Assembly: GCF_001612945.1 (NCBI RefSeq)
Contig: NZ_BDBK01000005.1
Location: 62,001-126,000, forward strand
Length of the DNA stretch: 64,000 bases
Direction: 5' to 3'
Origin: Nocardia inohanensis NBRC 100128
GTDB lineage: Bacteria > Actinomycetota > Actinomycetes > Mycobacteriales > Mycobacteriaceae
Of this stretch, positions 17,138-25,834 are shown one piece after another. The number at the start of each line of letters is the position of its first letter. The first letter of the stretch is position 1. Under the pieces are notes generated by a model. That model was not told the origin of the DNA. It saw only the letters and a program-made list of their open reading frames with translations, and did no database searches. The position numbers and the translations under genes are program-made.

Positions 17138-18429
17138 CAGATCGTCACTCCCTTCAAGCTGGCTTGCAGCCCCTTGCCGGCAGCGGTATCGAGCGTCGTG
17201 ATCTGCACGGTGAGGCGATCGTTCGCATTGAACGTCCACGGCGTGCCCGGTGTGACGGTGGTGTCGGTGGTGTGACTACCGGCCGCGATCGTCGCGGACG
17301 AGCCGGCCACCGCGGTCCCGTTCAAACGCAGTTCCACGACGAGATTGCCGGTACCGGCGGTCTCACAGCGGTAGGTCACCGACGAGACGGAGATCTTGCG
17401 CTCCATCCGCAGTCCCTCGGGCATCACATTGCCCGCGCCCACGGTTCGAGTTCCGTTGTGGGACTTGAACGCGATGTCGTAGAGCTGACCGGTCGCGGTC
17501 GGCGTACGGGCATTGGTCAGCCGCGAATCACTGTCGGCGATCGTGCCGATCGCGGTTCGTGTCGCCGCCGCGTCCGCCACCGTGAGCAAGGTGCGCCCGA
17601 ACGCGGTCGCGTCGGAGATCTGGGCGACCGTATGGGTATGGGTGGTCGGGGTGCGCGCGTCGGTCAGCCGCGGATCGTTACCCGCCACCGCGGTGGTGGA
17701 GGTGGATCCGATCACCGGCGCGAAAGTGGCCGGCTTACCGGTGATTCCGGCCCAATCGGTGGTACCGGCGGGTCCGCGGATGACAATGCCCTGTCCGTTC
17801 GGAGTCCAACCGCCCGCGGCGGCATGGAACACGTACAGCAGGCCATCGGCCTTGACCACGTACTGCGCGCCTTCCTTCGGCGCGGCGGGCAGGGCACCGT
17901 AGGTGGCGACCTGGCCGTCCACCTGGAGACCCGCACCGCGCTCACCGCGCACGATCCCGCTTCCCGTGGTGGCGGGAACGGGCGAGACCAGGGTGAGATC
18001 GACCAAGCCGGTCGAGCCGGCATCCGGGTTGTTCACATCAGCACCCGGAACGTATTCCGGCACAGCGAAACTGAACGATTCCATCGGAATCCGGTCGCCG
18101 TCGTAGGACAGATCGAACGACACCCGCCAGGTCCAATCCTTCGGATTGGTGGCCTCGCTCGGAGCGACCAGGCGCACGCCGCGCTGGCCACGCCAAGTGA
18201 GGTATCCGAACTCGTCGAGCTGGCATTCATAGTGTTGCGGGAGCTGCACGTAGGTGGCCGGGCTCGGTTGGGCCTGGGCCACCAGGATTTTCGGAGCGTC
18301 GGCGCTGAACGTGACGGTTCCGGTCATGGGCAGGAACTCGGGAAGATCACCGAGATCGGGGCCGTCGGCGATATTGGCGAGGAATCGCCCGACCACCTTT
18401 CCATATTTCAACGGGGGCAGATCGGCCAT
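17137..18429 (-). CDS. Tail fibre / minor tail protein with collagen-like segment
   Basis: A 430-residue fibre-type protein. The N-terminal 130 residues form a beta-rich domain starting MADLPPLKYGKVVGRF; in the middle comes a short collagen-like stretch (IRGPAGTTDWAGITGKP), then tail-fibre repeats around 250-310 (two copies of a DxRLT[DN]ARTPT pattern: NDPRLTDARTPTTHTHT and DSRLTNARTPTATGQ) and a C-terminal beta-sandwich. The repeated RLT-ART motif is common in trimeric phage fibres. Start ATG 18429; its stop overlaps the start of the following lectin-like gene. Likely trimeric receptor-binding component. Confidence 0.75.
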   Translation of the reverse strand: MADLPPLKYGKVVGRFLANIADGPDLGDLPEFLPMTGTVTFSADAPKILVAQAQPSPATYVQLPQHYECQLDEFGYLTWRGQRGVRLVAPSEATNPKDWTWRVSFDLSYDGDRIPMESFSFAVPEYVPGADVNNPDAGSTGLVDLTLVSPVPATTGSGIVRGERGAGLQVDGQVATYGALPAAPKEGAQYVVKADGLLYVFHAAAGGWTPNGQGIVIRGPAGTTDWAGITGKPATFAPVIGSTSTTAVAGNDPRLTDARTPTTHTHTVAQISDATAFGRTLLTVADAAATRTAIGTIADSDSRLTNARTPTATGQLYDIAFKSHNGTRTVGAGNVMPEGLRMERKISVSSVTYRCETAGTGNLVVELRLNGTAVAGSSATIAAGSHTTDTTVTPGTPWTFNANDRLTVQITTLDTAAGKGLQASLKGVTI

Positions 18430-18532
18430 GGATCAATGCCTTTCGAGCAACGGGCAGCCGAAATCGGCATACCGGATCGATTGGGGAGGTCGGCCCCGCA
18501 CCGCGAGGCCGACGAGGAGGTGAATGCCACCG

Positions 18533-19582
18533 CTATACGGGCTGGGCGTAGACGATGAGTTGAGCGCCCTGGGTGATAACGGTGTAGCCCGCGCTGCCCA
18601 CCACCCGTCGCACGATCACATACAGGGTGACGGTGCGATTCTCGGGCACCACACCCACGGTCGAATCCGGGCTGACCGGATGTTCGAACTTCGGCGAGAT
18701 CTGTTCGCGGATCACGTTCGCCGCCCCGTGGGCATAGCCGTAGCCGACCAGTTCACCATCCGGGCTGCCGAGTCGAACCTCGATATCGCATCGCGTTGCT
18801 TCGAGCGTGGCCGTGTGCGTCTGGACGATAAGCCCGCCCTCGACCACGGGACGCCATTTCACCGGCTGGGCCGGAATGGTGATGGTCGCGACGACACGCT
18901 TGGCCTCGGAGGTATTCGAGACACCGGTGAACTGCCCGGCGGCGATCGCCCACGGCCCGCTCACTCGCGGGCTCGGGCGCGGCTGGAATTTTCCCGCCGC
19001 GCTGTTCCACGCCAGCACATAGTCCTGGCCGAGCGGATGAGCATCGTCGATCTGCACGTCGCCGGCATCCTGGATACGTCCCGGCCCACCGGGATCGCCC
19101 GGGTCACCGGTCTCCCCGCGCGGGAAGGTGATCTCCAACTGCTGGCCGGGGCTGGTTCCGACCACACGTGCGGAGGCCGCCGATCCCGGTGCGCCCGCGA
19201 CGGCCGTGCCGGTGAGGGCATTCGGTGCGCCCTTGCGGCCCGCCGCCCGGAACGCGTCGGACAGCCCGACCAGCTCGAGCCCGGTCCAGTAGTAGATCGC
19301 GTTCTCGGATACCACCCGCCACGCCTTACGCGCATCCGCGATGGTCAGATTCAACGCGGCCAGTGCCGCCGGACTCGCGATATCGCCCTGCCACAGCCAC
19401 GGCCAGGCGGCGTCGCCGTCGGGTCCGGGCGGTCCGGGTGGACCTTCGCGGAGTTCGATCAGCGCTTGCCGATCGATCAATTCGATCGGGTTCACGGTGT
19501 ACGGCAGACCGATCGAGTCGGAGACACCGCGCATGGTGATCATGATGTCGTCGTCGTAGACGGTGTTCTGTGTGTCGGTCAT
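18533..19582 (-). CDS. Minor tail protein, paralogue 3 of 3
   Basis: A 349-residue protein translated from ATG 19582, which overlaps the stop of the previous gene (ATGA); the open frame continues upstream to 20095 but that part is antisense noise. It carries collagen-like triplets (EGPPGPPGPDGDAAW and GDPGDPGGPGR), a central WRVVSENAIYYWTGLELVG element and a C-terminal beta domain ending in IVYAQPV. The arrangement GPW...WRPV...GVVP...VTLYV...AQP[VI] is shared with the two genes upstream, so the three are tandem paralogues. Probable fibre or baseplate adhesin. Confidence 0.78.
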   Translation of the reverse strand: MTDTQNTVYDDDIMITMRGVSDSIGLPYTVNPIELIDRQALIELREGPPGPPGPDGDAAWPWLWQGDIASPAALAALNLTIADARKAWRVVSENAIYYWTGLELVGLSDAFRAAGRKGAPNALTGTAVAGAPGSAASARVVGTSPGQQLEITFPRGETGDPGDPGGPGRIQDAGDVQIDDAHPLGQDYVLAWNSAAGKFQPRPSPRVSGPWAIAAGQFTGVSNTSEAKRVVATITIPAQPVKWRPVVEGGLIVQTHTATLEATRCDIEVRLGSPDGELVGYGYAHGAANVIREQISPKFEHPVSPDSTVGVVPENRTVTLYVIVRRVVGSAGYTVITQGAQLIVYAQPV

Positions 19583-20655
19583 GGAGTCACCACGGGTTGT
19601 GCGAAGCAGACGATATGGGATCCGCCTTGGGAATAGGTGTAATTGGAGTCGCCCTGATTCCGGCGCAACACGACGTACAGCGTGACCGGCTGCCCCTTCG
19701 GCACCACGCCCACCGAGCTGTTCGGAGTGAGACCGTTGACGCCGAAGAACGGCTGGAGCTTGTTGAAGTGGAACATGCCGAAAGGCATTCCGGAGCCCAG
19801 CGCGACAATCTGACCGGTGGCCGAGCCGATGCGCACCTCGGTATCGATACGTGTGGTGAAGCTCTGTCCGCCTTCGGTTGTCCGCACCACCGTTCCACCG
19901 CTGATGACCGGCCGCCAGTTGGCGTCCTGCGCGGGAATCTTCAACTGCGCGACCACATTCGGGGAGGTACCGACATTCGTCTGCGATGCCGCGAAACCGG
20001 CCCCGCCGTCCCAAGCGTTGTTCTCGACGATGGACCAGGGTCCACGCACGCCGGGGAAGGGTCGCGGAGTCCATTTGCCCGCCACCGCATCCCACATGGG
20101 AACCGCACGATCATCGTGCACCCCGTCCGCGTAATCGGTGGCCTGCCGGATCGGGCCGGGCGGGCCCGGCTCCCCTTTGCGGCCCTTCACACCACGGGGC
20201 ACGGTCAGGTTCAAGGTCAGCGTGGGCGGAGTTCCGGTCACGGTGACCGCCAGCGGGCTGCCGACCGGACCGGTTTGCACAGTTCCGATTGCCACCGTGC
20301 AGCTCGGGCCGTCCGGTCCCATGGCGCCGAACGCCTCGGCGAACGATTCGAAACCGGTTCCATTCCAATACATCAACGCATTCGTCGAGCGAATACGCCA
20401 CGTCTTGCCGGCATGCGCGAGCCCGAGCATCGGGGTCAGCGCGGTGAGCGCCGCCGGGTCGGCGATATCGCCTTCCCATCGAAACGCCGGGGCGGCTGTG
20501 CCTTTCGGCCCGGCCGCACCCTGCGTGCCGGTCATGAGCTCCAGGGCCCCGTCCCGCGGGGTGCCATGCATCGACTGCACAAGACCCGGGGCGCCGATGC
20601 CCTCATCGATGCCGTGGATCAGAGTCGATTCGAAATACTCACCAACAGTAGACAT
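19579..20655 (-). CDS. Minor tail protein, paralogue 2 of 3
   Basis: A 358-residue protein starting MSTVGEYFESTLIHGID, preceded by a near-perfect GGAGGTGAA ribosome-binding site that fixes the start at 20655. It has collagen-like blocks (GAAGPKGTAAP, GRKGEPGPPGP), the carbohydrate-like tag WRIRSTNALMYWNGTGFES also seen in paralogue 3, and the shared C-terminal domain (NWRPVISGG...SVGVVPKGQPVTLYVVLRR...HIVCFAQPV). Central regions differ from its neighbours while N-terminal triplets and C-terminal domain are conserved, as expected of adhesins diversified after duplication. Confidence 0.78.
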   Translation of the reverse strand: MSTVGEYFESTLIHGIDEGIGAPGLVQSMHGTPRDGALELMTGTQGAAGPKGTAAPAFRWEGDIADPAALTALTPMLGLAHAGKTWRIRSTNALMYWNGTGFESFAEAFGAMGPDGPSCTVAIGTVQTGPVGSPLAVTVTGTPPTLTLNLTVPRGVKGRKGEPGPPGPIRQATDYADGVHDDRAVPMWDAVAGKWTPRPFPGVRGPWSIVENNAWDGGAGFAASQTNVGTSPNVVAQLKIPAQDANWRPVISGGTVVRTTEGGQSFTTRIDTEVRIGSATGQIVALGSGMPFGMFHFNKLQPFFGVNGLTPNSSVGVVPKGQPVTLYVVLRRNQGDSNYTYSQGGSHIVCFAQPVVTP

Positions 20656-20668
20656 TTCACCTCCTTGA

Positions 20669-21718
20669 TCAGATGGGTTGAGCGAATACGACCAGCGATG
20701 CACGGCTGCGCTTGTAACCGATCGCACCGGTGCTGGAGCTGTCGACGCGAAGCCGGTCGACGGTGACCACGAGGTTGACCGCTTGGCCGACCGGGACCGT
20801 GCCGTAGGTGGAGGTCGGCGACAGGGTCTTGGTGACATCCGAATCGCTGTACGCCGGCGCGAACGGCGCGTACAGATATCCGGTGACCATGTCGTACCCG
20901 GACATGGCCACGATTTCGCCCTCGCCGTGGAGCAGGCGCGCCGTGATCCGAGCGTGCTGACCGCCGTCGCCCTGCGAGTAGTACGTCATGTTGCCGTAGA
21001 CGATCGGCCGCCAGGCGAACGGCAGCGCGGGCAATTGGAAGGTCCCCGCCATGAGTTGCGCGACTCCGGCCTCCTGATCCGCCGCGAAATCGGTTTCGTA
21101 CCACGCCCAGGGACCGAATCCATTGGGCGCCGGCGCCGGCCGGAACTTTCGCGAACCCCGTTGATAGGCGAACAACCCGCCCTGCGACGGCGCGATCGAC
21201 GGGTCGAAATCCGGTGCCTGATTGATTGCTCCGGACGTCCCTACCGGTCCTCTCGGGCCGACGGCCCCGGCCGGCGCGGTAACCTCGAGCCGCTGATCCG
21301 CTCCCTGGCCCTTGAATACGACCGCCGGGTTCGTCAACTGCTCCTGGTGCACGGTCTTGACGACGGTGATGGAGTTGCCGTCGCTCGCGCCGCCGCGCGG
21401 TCCGACGGCGTCCGGTGAATGCCGCCAATCGGCGCCGGTCCAGACATCCATACCGTTGGTGTCGAGCCGATGCCACCATTTACCGCGATCCTCGGCGCCG
21501 AGACCGACGGGGCGCGCGGCCGCATCGGCGATCGCCCCCATCTTGCGAAAAGTGGCACGCGGTCGCCCGCGCTGCCCCTGCTCCCCGGTCGGCCCCGGCG
21601 GCAGCGGCAGATTCGCCGCGTCATCCGATACGGTGACTTTCGTTGTCAGGACCGGCAACCCATCGATATCGGGCGCCCGATCCACGGTGATATGGGCGGG
21701 AAAACTGATGTCCGCCAT
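20669..21718 (-). CDS. Minor tail protein, paralogue 1 of 3
   Basis: A 349-residue protein starting MADISFPAHITVDRAPD after GAGGAGAAAACCT. It contains collagen-like triplets (PPGPTGEQGQRGRP, VGPRGPVGTSG), a WWHRLDTNGMDVWTGADWR element equivalent to the NALxYWNG element of its paralogues, and the C-terminal domain FAWRPIVYGNMTYY...GTVPVGQAVNLVVTVDRL...LVVFAQPI. It follows the hub gene by 24 bases, where actinophages place their first adhesin gene. Role in host recognition is inferred. Confidence 0.78.
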   Translation of the reverse strand: MADISFPAHITVDRAPDIDGLPVLTTKVTVSDDAANLPLPPGPTGEQGQRGRPRATFRKMGAIADAAARPVGLGAEDRGKWWHRLDTNGMDVWTGADWRHSPDAVGPRGGASDGNSITVVKTVHQEQLTNPAVVFKGQGADQRLEVTAPAGAVGPRGPVGTSGAINQAPDFDPSIAPSQGGLFAYQRGSRKFRPAPAPNGFGPWAWYETDFAADQEAGVAQLMAGTFQLPALPFAWRPIVYGNMTYYSQGDGGQHARITARLLHGEGEIVAMSGYDMVTGYLYAPFAPAYSDSDVTKTLSPTSTYGTVPVGQAVNLVVTVDRLRVDSSSTGAIGYKRSRASLVVFAQPI

Positions 21719-21742
21719 AGGTTTTCTCCTCTTCTCGCGAGG

Positions 21743-23368
21743 TCAGAAGATGAGCAGATCGAGGTCGGCGCCGACATCGGTGGACAGGTCCTTGACCGCC
21801 GATGCGACGCGGGCGAGCCGCTGCCACGCCTTGACGATCGAGTCCTCTTCATCCGCGCCGTCGCCGACGGTGATCTGCCATGTCGCCGACTTCTCGCGAT
21901 CGTCGACGAAGGTGAGTTCGGTGACGTAGTCGGTGAATACGTGCTTGTCGATGGCGAACCCGATCTGGTCGCCGAGCTGGAAATCCTTACCGAGGATGTA
22001 GGGCGCGCCGTCCTCCACGGTCACCTTGTGGCTGGTGTAGCCGCGGGTCAGGTGCAGGCCCTGCCGGGCCGCCACCAGGCCGTCGAGATTGAATGCCTTG
22101 TCGCTGCCGGTGATATAGATTTCCCGGAACGCGTACGGCCCGGCCCGGCCGACCCGCTTCATATCGCGGTACACCATCCAGGCCAGGAACACATTGTCGA
22201 GCTGGCCGCGATACAGCCAGTCCATCCCGATCAGGCGCAACAGGCTCTTGATGGCGATATCGATGGCCGCGTTCACCCAGCCCGGTGATTTGCCGCCGAT
22301 GATGATGTCGGTAGCGGTCGGCTTGTGCAGTGCCACTTCCGAAGCGCCGATGCCGGAGTACTCGCCGTCGAAGTACCACACCCACGGGAAGTTCTTGAAG
22401 GTGCCGAACTTACCGGGCTGGCCGTAGACAGCCTCGTACTCGGTGGTCGATTCGAAGTTCGGATACCGCACCGGAGTGGTGCCGTCGTCGGCGAATTCCT
22501 CGATCCACGAGACGATTCCGTCCAGCAGGGTGCCGGTCGGGCCGGTGACGCCGGACTTGTCCACGGTGTCCAGGACGACGGTCGGGCGGTCCAGATAGAA
22601 CCATTCCGGCGCCGGCTGCTCGTCCTCACCGGGAATGAAGAACCGGGCCGTCAGCATGACGCCGGAATCCTCCAGCATCGGCGCGAACAGCTTGTCCGCC
22701 ATATCGAATCGCGCCGACGCCGCCGACCAGCGGCTGGTATCGGTCTGCGGATCCACCGGGACCACCGCGATCGGGAACAGCGCGTTGCCGACACTGCCCC
22801 AGTTCGGGACGTCCTTGTCGGTATCCGGCGGCGTCCAGCCGTCGGCCTGCAATCGCATCAGGTTCATCGTCAGATAGGTGGTGACGAGCGTGCGAACCGG
22901 GCCGAACAAGATATGGTGGCGCGGGAACTGCGCCAGCACCGGTGCGAACGGGCTCGCCCAGCAGCAGATGGTGGCGACATGGTTCCAGGCGTGGATGGCC
23001 TCGATATCGACCGACTCGACACCGTTCTCGTCCCGCACGATGGACGCCTTGGTGATGTAGCCGTCCCACCGGAATCCCTTGGTGTTCACCGTGATCGGGA
23101 TGGTGGCGTCTTCGCCGTCGGGATTGTTGAACAGGTGATCGAAGTGCACCATGTCGCGCGGACAGGTCATCTTCAACCCGCCCGCGGCATTGCGCGGGTA
23201 GGTGAACTGCAAGGACAGGTAGGAGTGTTCCTCACCGACCTCGCGCATGTACTTATCCCAATAGCGCACCAGCACATCGGGATTGCGCACCTGCTGCTGT
23301 TCGGTCTTGAACGCTTCGTCCATGCGCCGGGATTCGGCGTGCGGATCCCAGGCCGCGGGCGCGCTCAT
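21743..23368 (-). CDS. Tail hub protein, siphovirus ReqiPepy6 Gp37-like
   Basis: A 541-residue protein matching the architecture of the Gp37-like/Tal-like hub that caps the tail tip in Rhodococcus and other actinophages: an N-terminal region with YWDKYMREVGEEHSYLSLQF, the conserved DMVHFDHLFNNPDGEDATIP, a long middle with hydrophobic helices, and a C-terminal beta-rich part (LGDQIGFAIDKHVFTDYVTE). Start ATG 23366-23368 overlaps the stop of the distal-tail gene. Its position directly after the distal-tail gene is the conserved siphovirus order and supports the assignment. No enzymatic domain is obvious within it. Confidence 0.82.
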   Translation of the reverse strand: MSAPAAWDPHAESRRMDEAFKTEQQQVRNPDVLVRYWDKYMREVGEEHSYLSLQFTYPRNAAGGLKMTCPRDMVHFDHLFNNPDGEDATIPITVNTKGFRWDGYITKASIVRDENGVESVDIEAIHAWNHVATICCWASPFAPVLAQFPRHHILFGPVRTLVTTYLTMNLMRLQADGWTPPDTDKDVPNWGSVGNALFPIAVVPVDPQTDTSRWSAASARFDMADKLFAPMLEDSGVMLTARFFIPGEDEQPAPEWFYLDRPTVVLDTVDKSGVTGPTGTLLDGIVSWIEEFADDGTTPVRYPNFESTTEYEAVYGQPGKFGTFKNFPWVWYFDGEYSGIGASEVALHKPTATDIIIGGKSPGWVNAAIDIAIKSLLRLIGMDWLYRGQLDNVFLAWMVYRDMKRVGRAGPYAFREIYITGSDKAFNLDGLVAARQGLHLTRGYTSHKVTVEDGAPYILGKDFQLGDQIGFAIDKHVFTDYVTELTFVDDREKSATWQITVGDGADEEDSIVKAWQRLARVASAVKDLSTDVGADLDLLIF

Positions 23369-24258
23369 CAGAACGGCCTCGAGGATCGGGGCGTGACCGC
23401 GACGATCAGGCTCGACTTACTGTTGCCGCCTTCGACTTTCACCGTGATGTCGGTAGCGCTCCACGGTGGCAGAGAGGCCAGCCAGCGCCGGCCCGCCATC
23501 TGCGACCACACATTCCGGCCGTTCGGGGTGGCGGGCGTGTACACGCGTGCGGTGCGATGCCGCGGATGGGTGTCGATGCGCAGCGTCTCGCCTTCGGCGA
23601 GCAGCGGGGTCTGCACCAGCCGCGGGGTATCGCCGCCGGTCGGGTCCAGGATCGACCAGCGGCCGGGCCCGTTCATGGTGTAGCGGGGCCAGGCCGGCTG
23701 GTCGGCGGCATTGCGCGCCCGCACCACACCTTCGCCGTTGCCGCCGGTATCGGTCCACACGTCGGTCTCGTCGAAGTGCCGTTCCAGCGGATCCATCGCC
23801 GATGTCGACATCTTGTAGATCGCGAAACCGTTGCGCGCCGGATCCATATCGCCCACCGATTCGGGCGCCTCGTCCAACTGGGCCTGCTGGAAACGCCAGC
23901 CCTGATGCCGGGTGAAGTATCCGACGGTCACCGGCTTATCGGTAGACCAACCCCGGAACCACGCGTCGTGCACCGCGTAGAAGTCCCGAACCGGGTTCGT
24001 CCCACCGGTTTTCGCGCCGGTGATGGTGATGACGAAGTCCCATTCCTTCTTCGATCGCACCGATCGCAGGAAGGTAGCACCGTCCTGTCGCGCCCCTTCC
24101 GAGATGAGCAGCTTGGTCGGCGCGAACATGTAGCCCTGCTGTTTCGACAGCGCCACACCTTCCCGGCCGCCGTTCACACCCGACAGATGCCACACGCGCC
24201 CGTTGACATCCCACACGACCACCTTCGTGTCGTGTCTTTCCAATAGATGATGGGTCAC
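23368..24258 (-). CDS. Distal tail (Dit-like) minor tail protein
   Basis: A 296-residue protein starting GTG 24258 in a GTGA overlap with the preceding gene. The N-terminus VVVWDVNGRVWHLSGVNGGREGVAL resembles the N-terminal beta domain of actinophage first minor-tail proteins, with the following segment (SEGARQDGATFLRSVRSKKEWDF) in the place where such proteins contact the tube. The remainder is beta-rich. In siphophages the gene between tape measure and hub encodes the distal tail ring, which fits here. Assignment rests on order and overall pattern. Confidence 0.72.
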   Translation of the reverse strand: MTHHLLERHDTKVVVWDVNGRVWHLSGVNGGREGVALSKQQGYMFAPTKLLISEGARQDGATFLRSVRSKKEWDFVITITGAKTGGTNPVRDFYAVHDAWFRGWSTDKPVTVGYFTRHQGWRFQQAQLDEAPESVGDMDPARNGFAIYKMSTSAMDPLERHFDETDVWTDTGGNGEGVVRARNAADQPAWPRYTMNGPGRWSILDPTGGDTPRLVQTPLLAEGETLRIDTHPRHRTARVYTPATPNGRNVWSQMAGRRWLASLPPWSATDITVKVEGGNSKSSLIVAVTPRSSRPF

Positions 24259-25037
24259 CGTCCGAGACCTCCTCCGCGTTGCTGCGCCAGACTCCGGCGC
24301 CGGCGAACCCGCTCGACCGAGATCGCGGCGCTCTTCGGGTCCATGCCGTTGAAGTTGTAGATGTCCTGCCGAGCGGTGCGCCCGCCCGAGCCTTTCGCGA
24401 GATCGGTGAGCCCGAAACCGGTTCCGATCGTTTCCTTGGCCGTATCACCGGCCCATTTGGCAACGTCCTCAACCGGTTTCAGCACCATGTCGGCGCCGGT
24501 CGACGCGATGGTCGAACCGAGCACGGAACCGATGGCCGCACCGATAGGCGCGCCCACTCCGCCCATGGCCGCACCGACCGCGCCACCGAGCGCACTGCCG
24601 ATCTGGCTGCCCGCCGATGAGGCGAGCGAGGAGAGACCGCCGGTAATGCCCTTGATCAGCCCGCCGCTCTTCGCACCGGAGATCGCACCCGAGAGCGCGT
24701 TGCTGATCAACGAGGACTGGTCGAACTGGAAACCGTTGGAGGATCCGCCCTTACCGCTCCCGTTCGCCGCGGCCAGCGCCTGCTGCCCCTTACCGAGGTA
24801 GTCGCTGATCGACTTGCCGATATCGAAGCTGGGCAGCTGTGGGAGGGTCAAGCTCGGAATCTGAGAGGCCAGCGCGCCGACGGCATTCGATGCGCCTTCG
24901 ACATTCCCGAGCAGCGACTTCAGGAAATCGTCACTGCCACCGCCGATTCCAGTAGGACCGAGCAAACTCCCCAACCACGCCGCCGCCGACTCATTGTCAT
25001 GCTGCGCCAATTTCGTCACTCTTTCTTGAATAGACAA
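24255..25037 (-). CDS. Short tape-measure-position protein
   Basis: A 260-residue Gly/Ala/Ser-rich protein lying exactly where the tape-measure gene belongs, between the assembly chaperones and the distal-tail gene. It has an amphipathic N-terminal half and a long glycine-zipper hydrophobic region (about 135-185, GSALGGAVGAAMGGVGAPIG), ending in a basic tail. Siphovirus tape measures are usually 600-2000 residues; at roughly 0.15 nm per residue this one would set a tail of only about 40 nm. No peptidase or transglycosylase domain is present. The C-terminus carries IYNFNGMDPKSAAISVERVR, a motif also found in two upstream enzyme-like proteins. Apparent start is TTG 25037; a GTG at 25019 is an alternative. 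Confidence 0.7.
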   Translation of the reverse strand: MSIQERVTKLAQHDNESAAAWLGSLLGPTGIGGGSDDFLKSLLGNVEGASNAVGALASQIPSLTLPQLPSFDIGKSISDYLGKGQQALAAANGSGKGGSSNGFQFDQSSLISNALSGAISGAKSGGLIKGITGGLSSLASSAGSQIGSALGGAVGAAMGGVGAPIGAAIGSVLGSTIASTGADMVLKPVEDVAKWAGDTAKETIGTGFGLTDLAKGSGGRTARQDIYNFNGMDPKSAAISVERVRRRRSLAQQRGGGLGR

Positions 25038-25049
25038 GCGCTCCGAAAC

Positions 25050-25463
25050 TCATTGCCAGCCAAGGAGACTGTTCAGTTGTTCGGCGCTTGCGGTAGAACC
25101 GATGCGCTCCTTGTTCGACTTCACGCCGGGCCGCTCGATCGGCTCCGGGCGATTCCGGCCGTGCTGAGCGTCGGTGGTCTTGGACCACACCAACCAGCGC
25201 AGCGAATCCGCCATATCGGCCAGCAGTTGCTGACTCAGCTGCCACTGCTGCTCGGCCGGGTACTTCGCACGGGTGAGCGCCGAGTCCAGCGGCGAACACC
25301 GCACGATGACTCGTAGATCACGCCAGGTCAAAGCCTCCGTGCCGAGCTGCCGCAGCCGGATCCCGAGTCGGATCAAGTCGTATTCGATTGCCTCGCACTG
25401 CTCTTCGAGAAGAGAGTCGAGGCTCAGGATTCCCCCAGGCTCACGCCCGAGTGGATTCGCCAT
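25050..25463 (-). CDS. Tail assembly chaperone, frameshift extension (GT-type T part)
   Basis: The open frame spans 137 codons and overlaps the end of the previous chaperone gene by 40 bases in the -1 frame. The region LSLDSLLEEQCEAIEYDLIR is the conserved start of the downstream part of actinophage tail-chaperone fusions. I expect it to be made mainly as a -1 frameshift extension of the 25424-25714 product at the GGGGGAA run (25430-25436), rather than from its own first ATG. The chaperones bind the tape measure and tube during assembly and are absent from the mature tail. Confidence 0.75.
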   Translation of the reverse strand: MANPLGREPGGILSLDSLLEEQCEAIEYDLIRLGIRLRQLGTEALTWRDLRVIVRCSPLDSALTRAKYPAEQQWQLSQQLLADMADSLRWLVWSKTTDAQHGRNRPEPIERPGVKSNKERIGSTASAEQLNSLLGWQ

Positions 25464-25714
25464 TCTTCGAGCAGACGCTGGAAGTCGGCGGGCGCCATAT
25501 CGTCGAGCACAGCGAGTGCTTCGGCCGACAAGGACAGCTCGAGCAAGGTGTAGATCGCGTCGGTATTGCTCAGCCGGCGGATCCGTCGAACCAGTCCCGG
25601 CTTGAGGTAGGACAGCGAGGGCAGCCGGAACTCGACTCCCTCGATAGTGCGCACGAAGTCGTGCTCATTTTGGCCGCCGGTCCGCTCGATATCAGGTGCA
25701 TCGGTGGAAGTCAT
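25424..25714 (-). CDS. Tail assembly chaperone (G-type)
   Basis: A 96-residue acidic helical protein, start ATG 25714 with GAAAGGG upstream; an in-frame extension to 25822 crosses the terminator hairpin and is not used. The conserved core (VEFRLPSLSYLKPGLVRRIR, then ALAVLDDMAPADFQRLLEEW) is typical of actinophage G-type chaperones. It stops at TGA 25424, immediately after the candidate slip site, which is the standard layout for production of a short G and a long GT form. Confidence 0.78.
   Translation of the reverse strand: MTSTDAPDIERTGGQNEHDFVRTIEGVEFRLPSLSYLKPGLVRRIRRLSNTDAIYTLLELSLSAEALAVLDDMAPADFQRLLEEWRIHSGVSLGES
25430..25436 (-). promoter_or_regulatory. Candidate -1 programmed frameshift site (GGGGGAA)
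   Basis: Read on the minus strand, the 0-frame codons are CTG GGG GAA TCC TGA. A one-base backward slip gives GGG GGA ATC CTG and enters the downstream chaperone frame (GGILSLDSLLEE). The P-site codon GGG re-pairs perfectly; the A-site slip GAA to GGA is imperfect, so the heptamer is not the ideal X-XXY-YYZ form. Location four codons before the upstream stop is typical of tail chaperone genes. Confidence 0.6.
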
Positions 25715-25773
25715 TGTCGCGCAAACCCTTTCAAAGTCGATTATGTATGCAGGCGTTCGAGAAAAGAGAAGGG

Positions 25774-25826
25774 CCCAGCGGTGACGGGCGGGCCTGCGCA
25801 TAGGTGAATTTCCCGCCACCACTGGG
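25774..25826 (-). terminator. Hairpin after the tail tube gene
   Basis: CCCAGCGGTGACGGG (25774-25788) pairs with CCCGCCACCACTGGG (25812-25826) over 15 positions with two G-U wobbles when read as leftward RNA, followed by a pyrimidine/U-rich stretch. It lies just after the tail-tube stop codon. Partial termination here would keep the tube protein, needed in many copies, above the chaperones and tip proteins. Confidence 0.7.
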
Positions 25827-25834
25827 GGTCTTTA

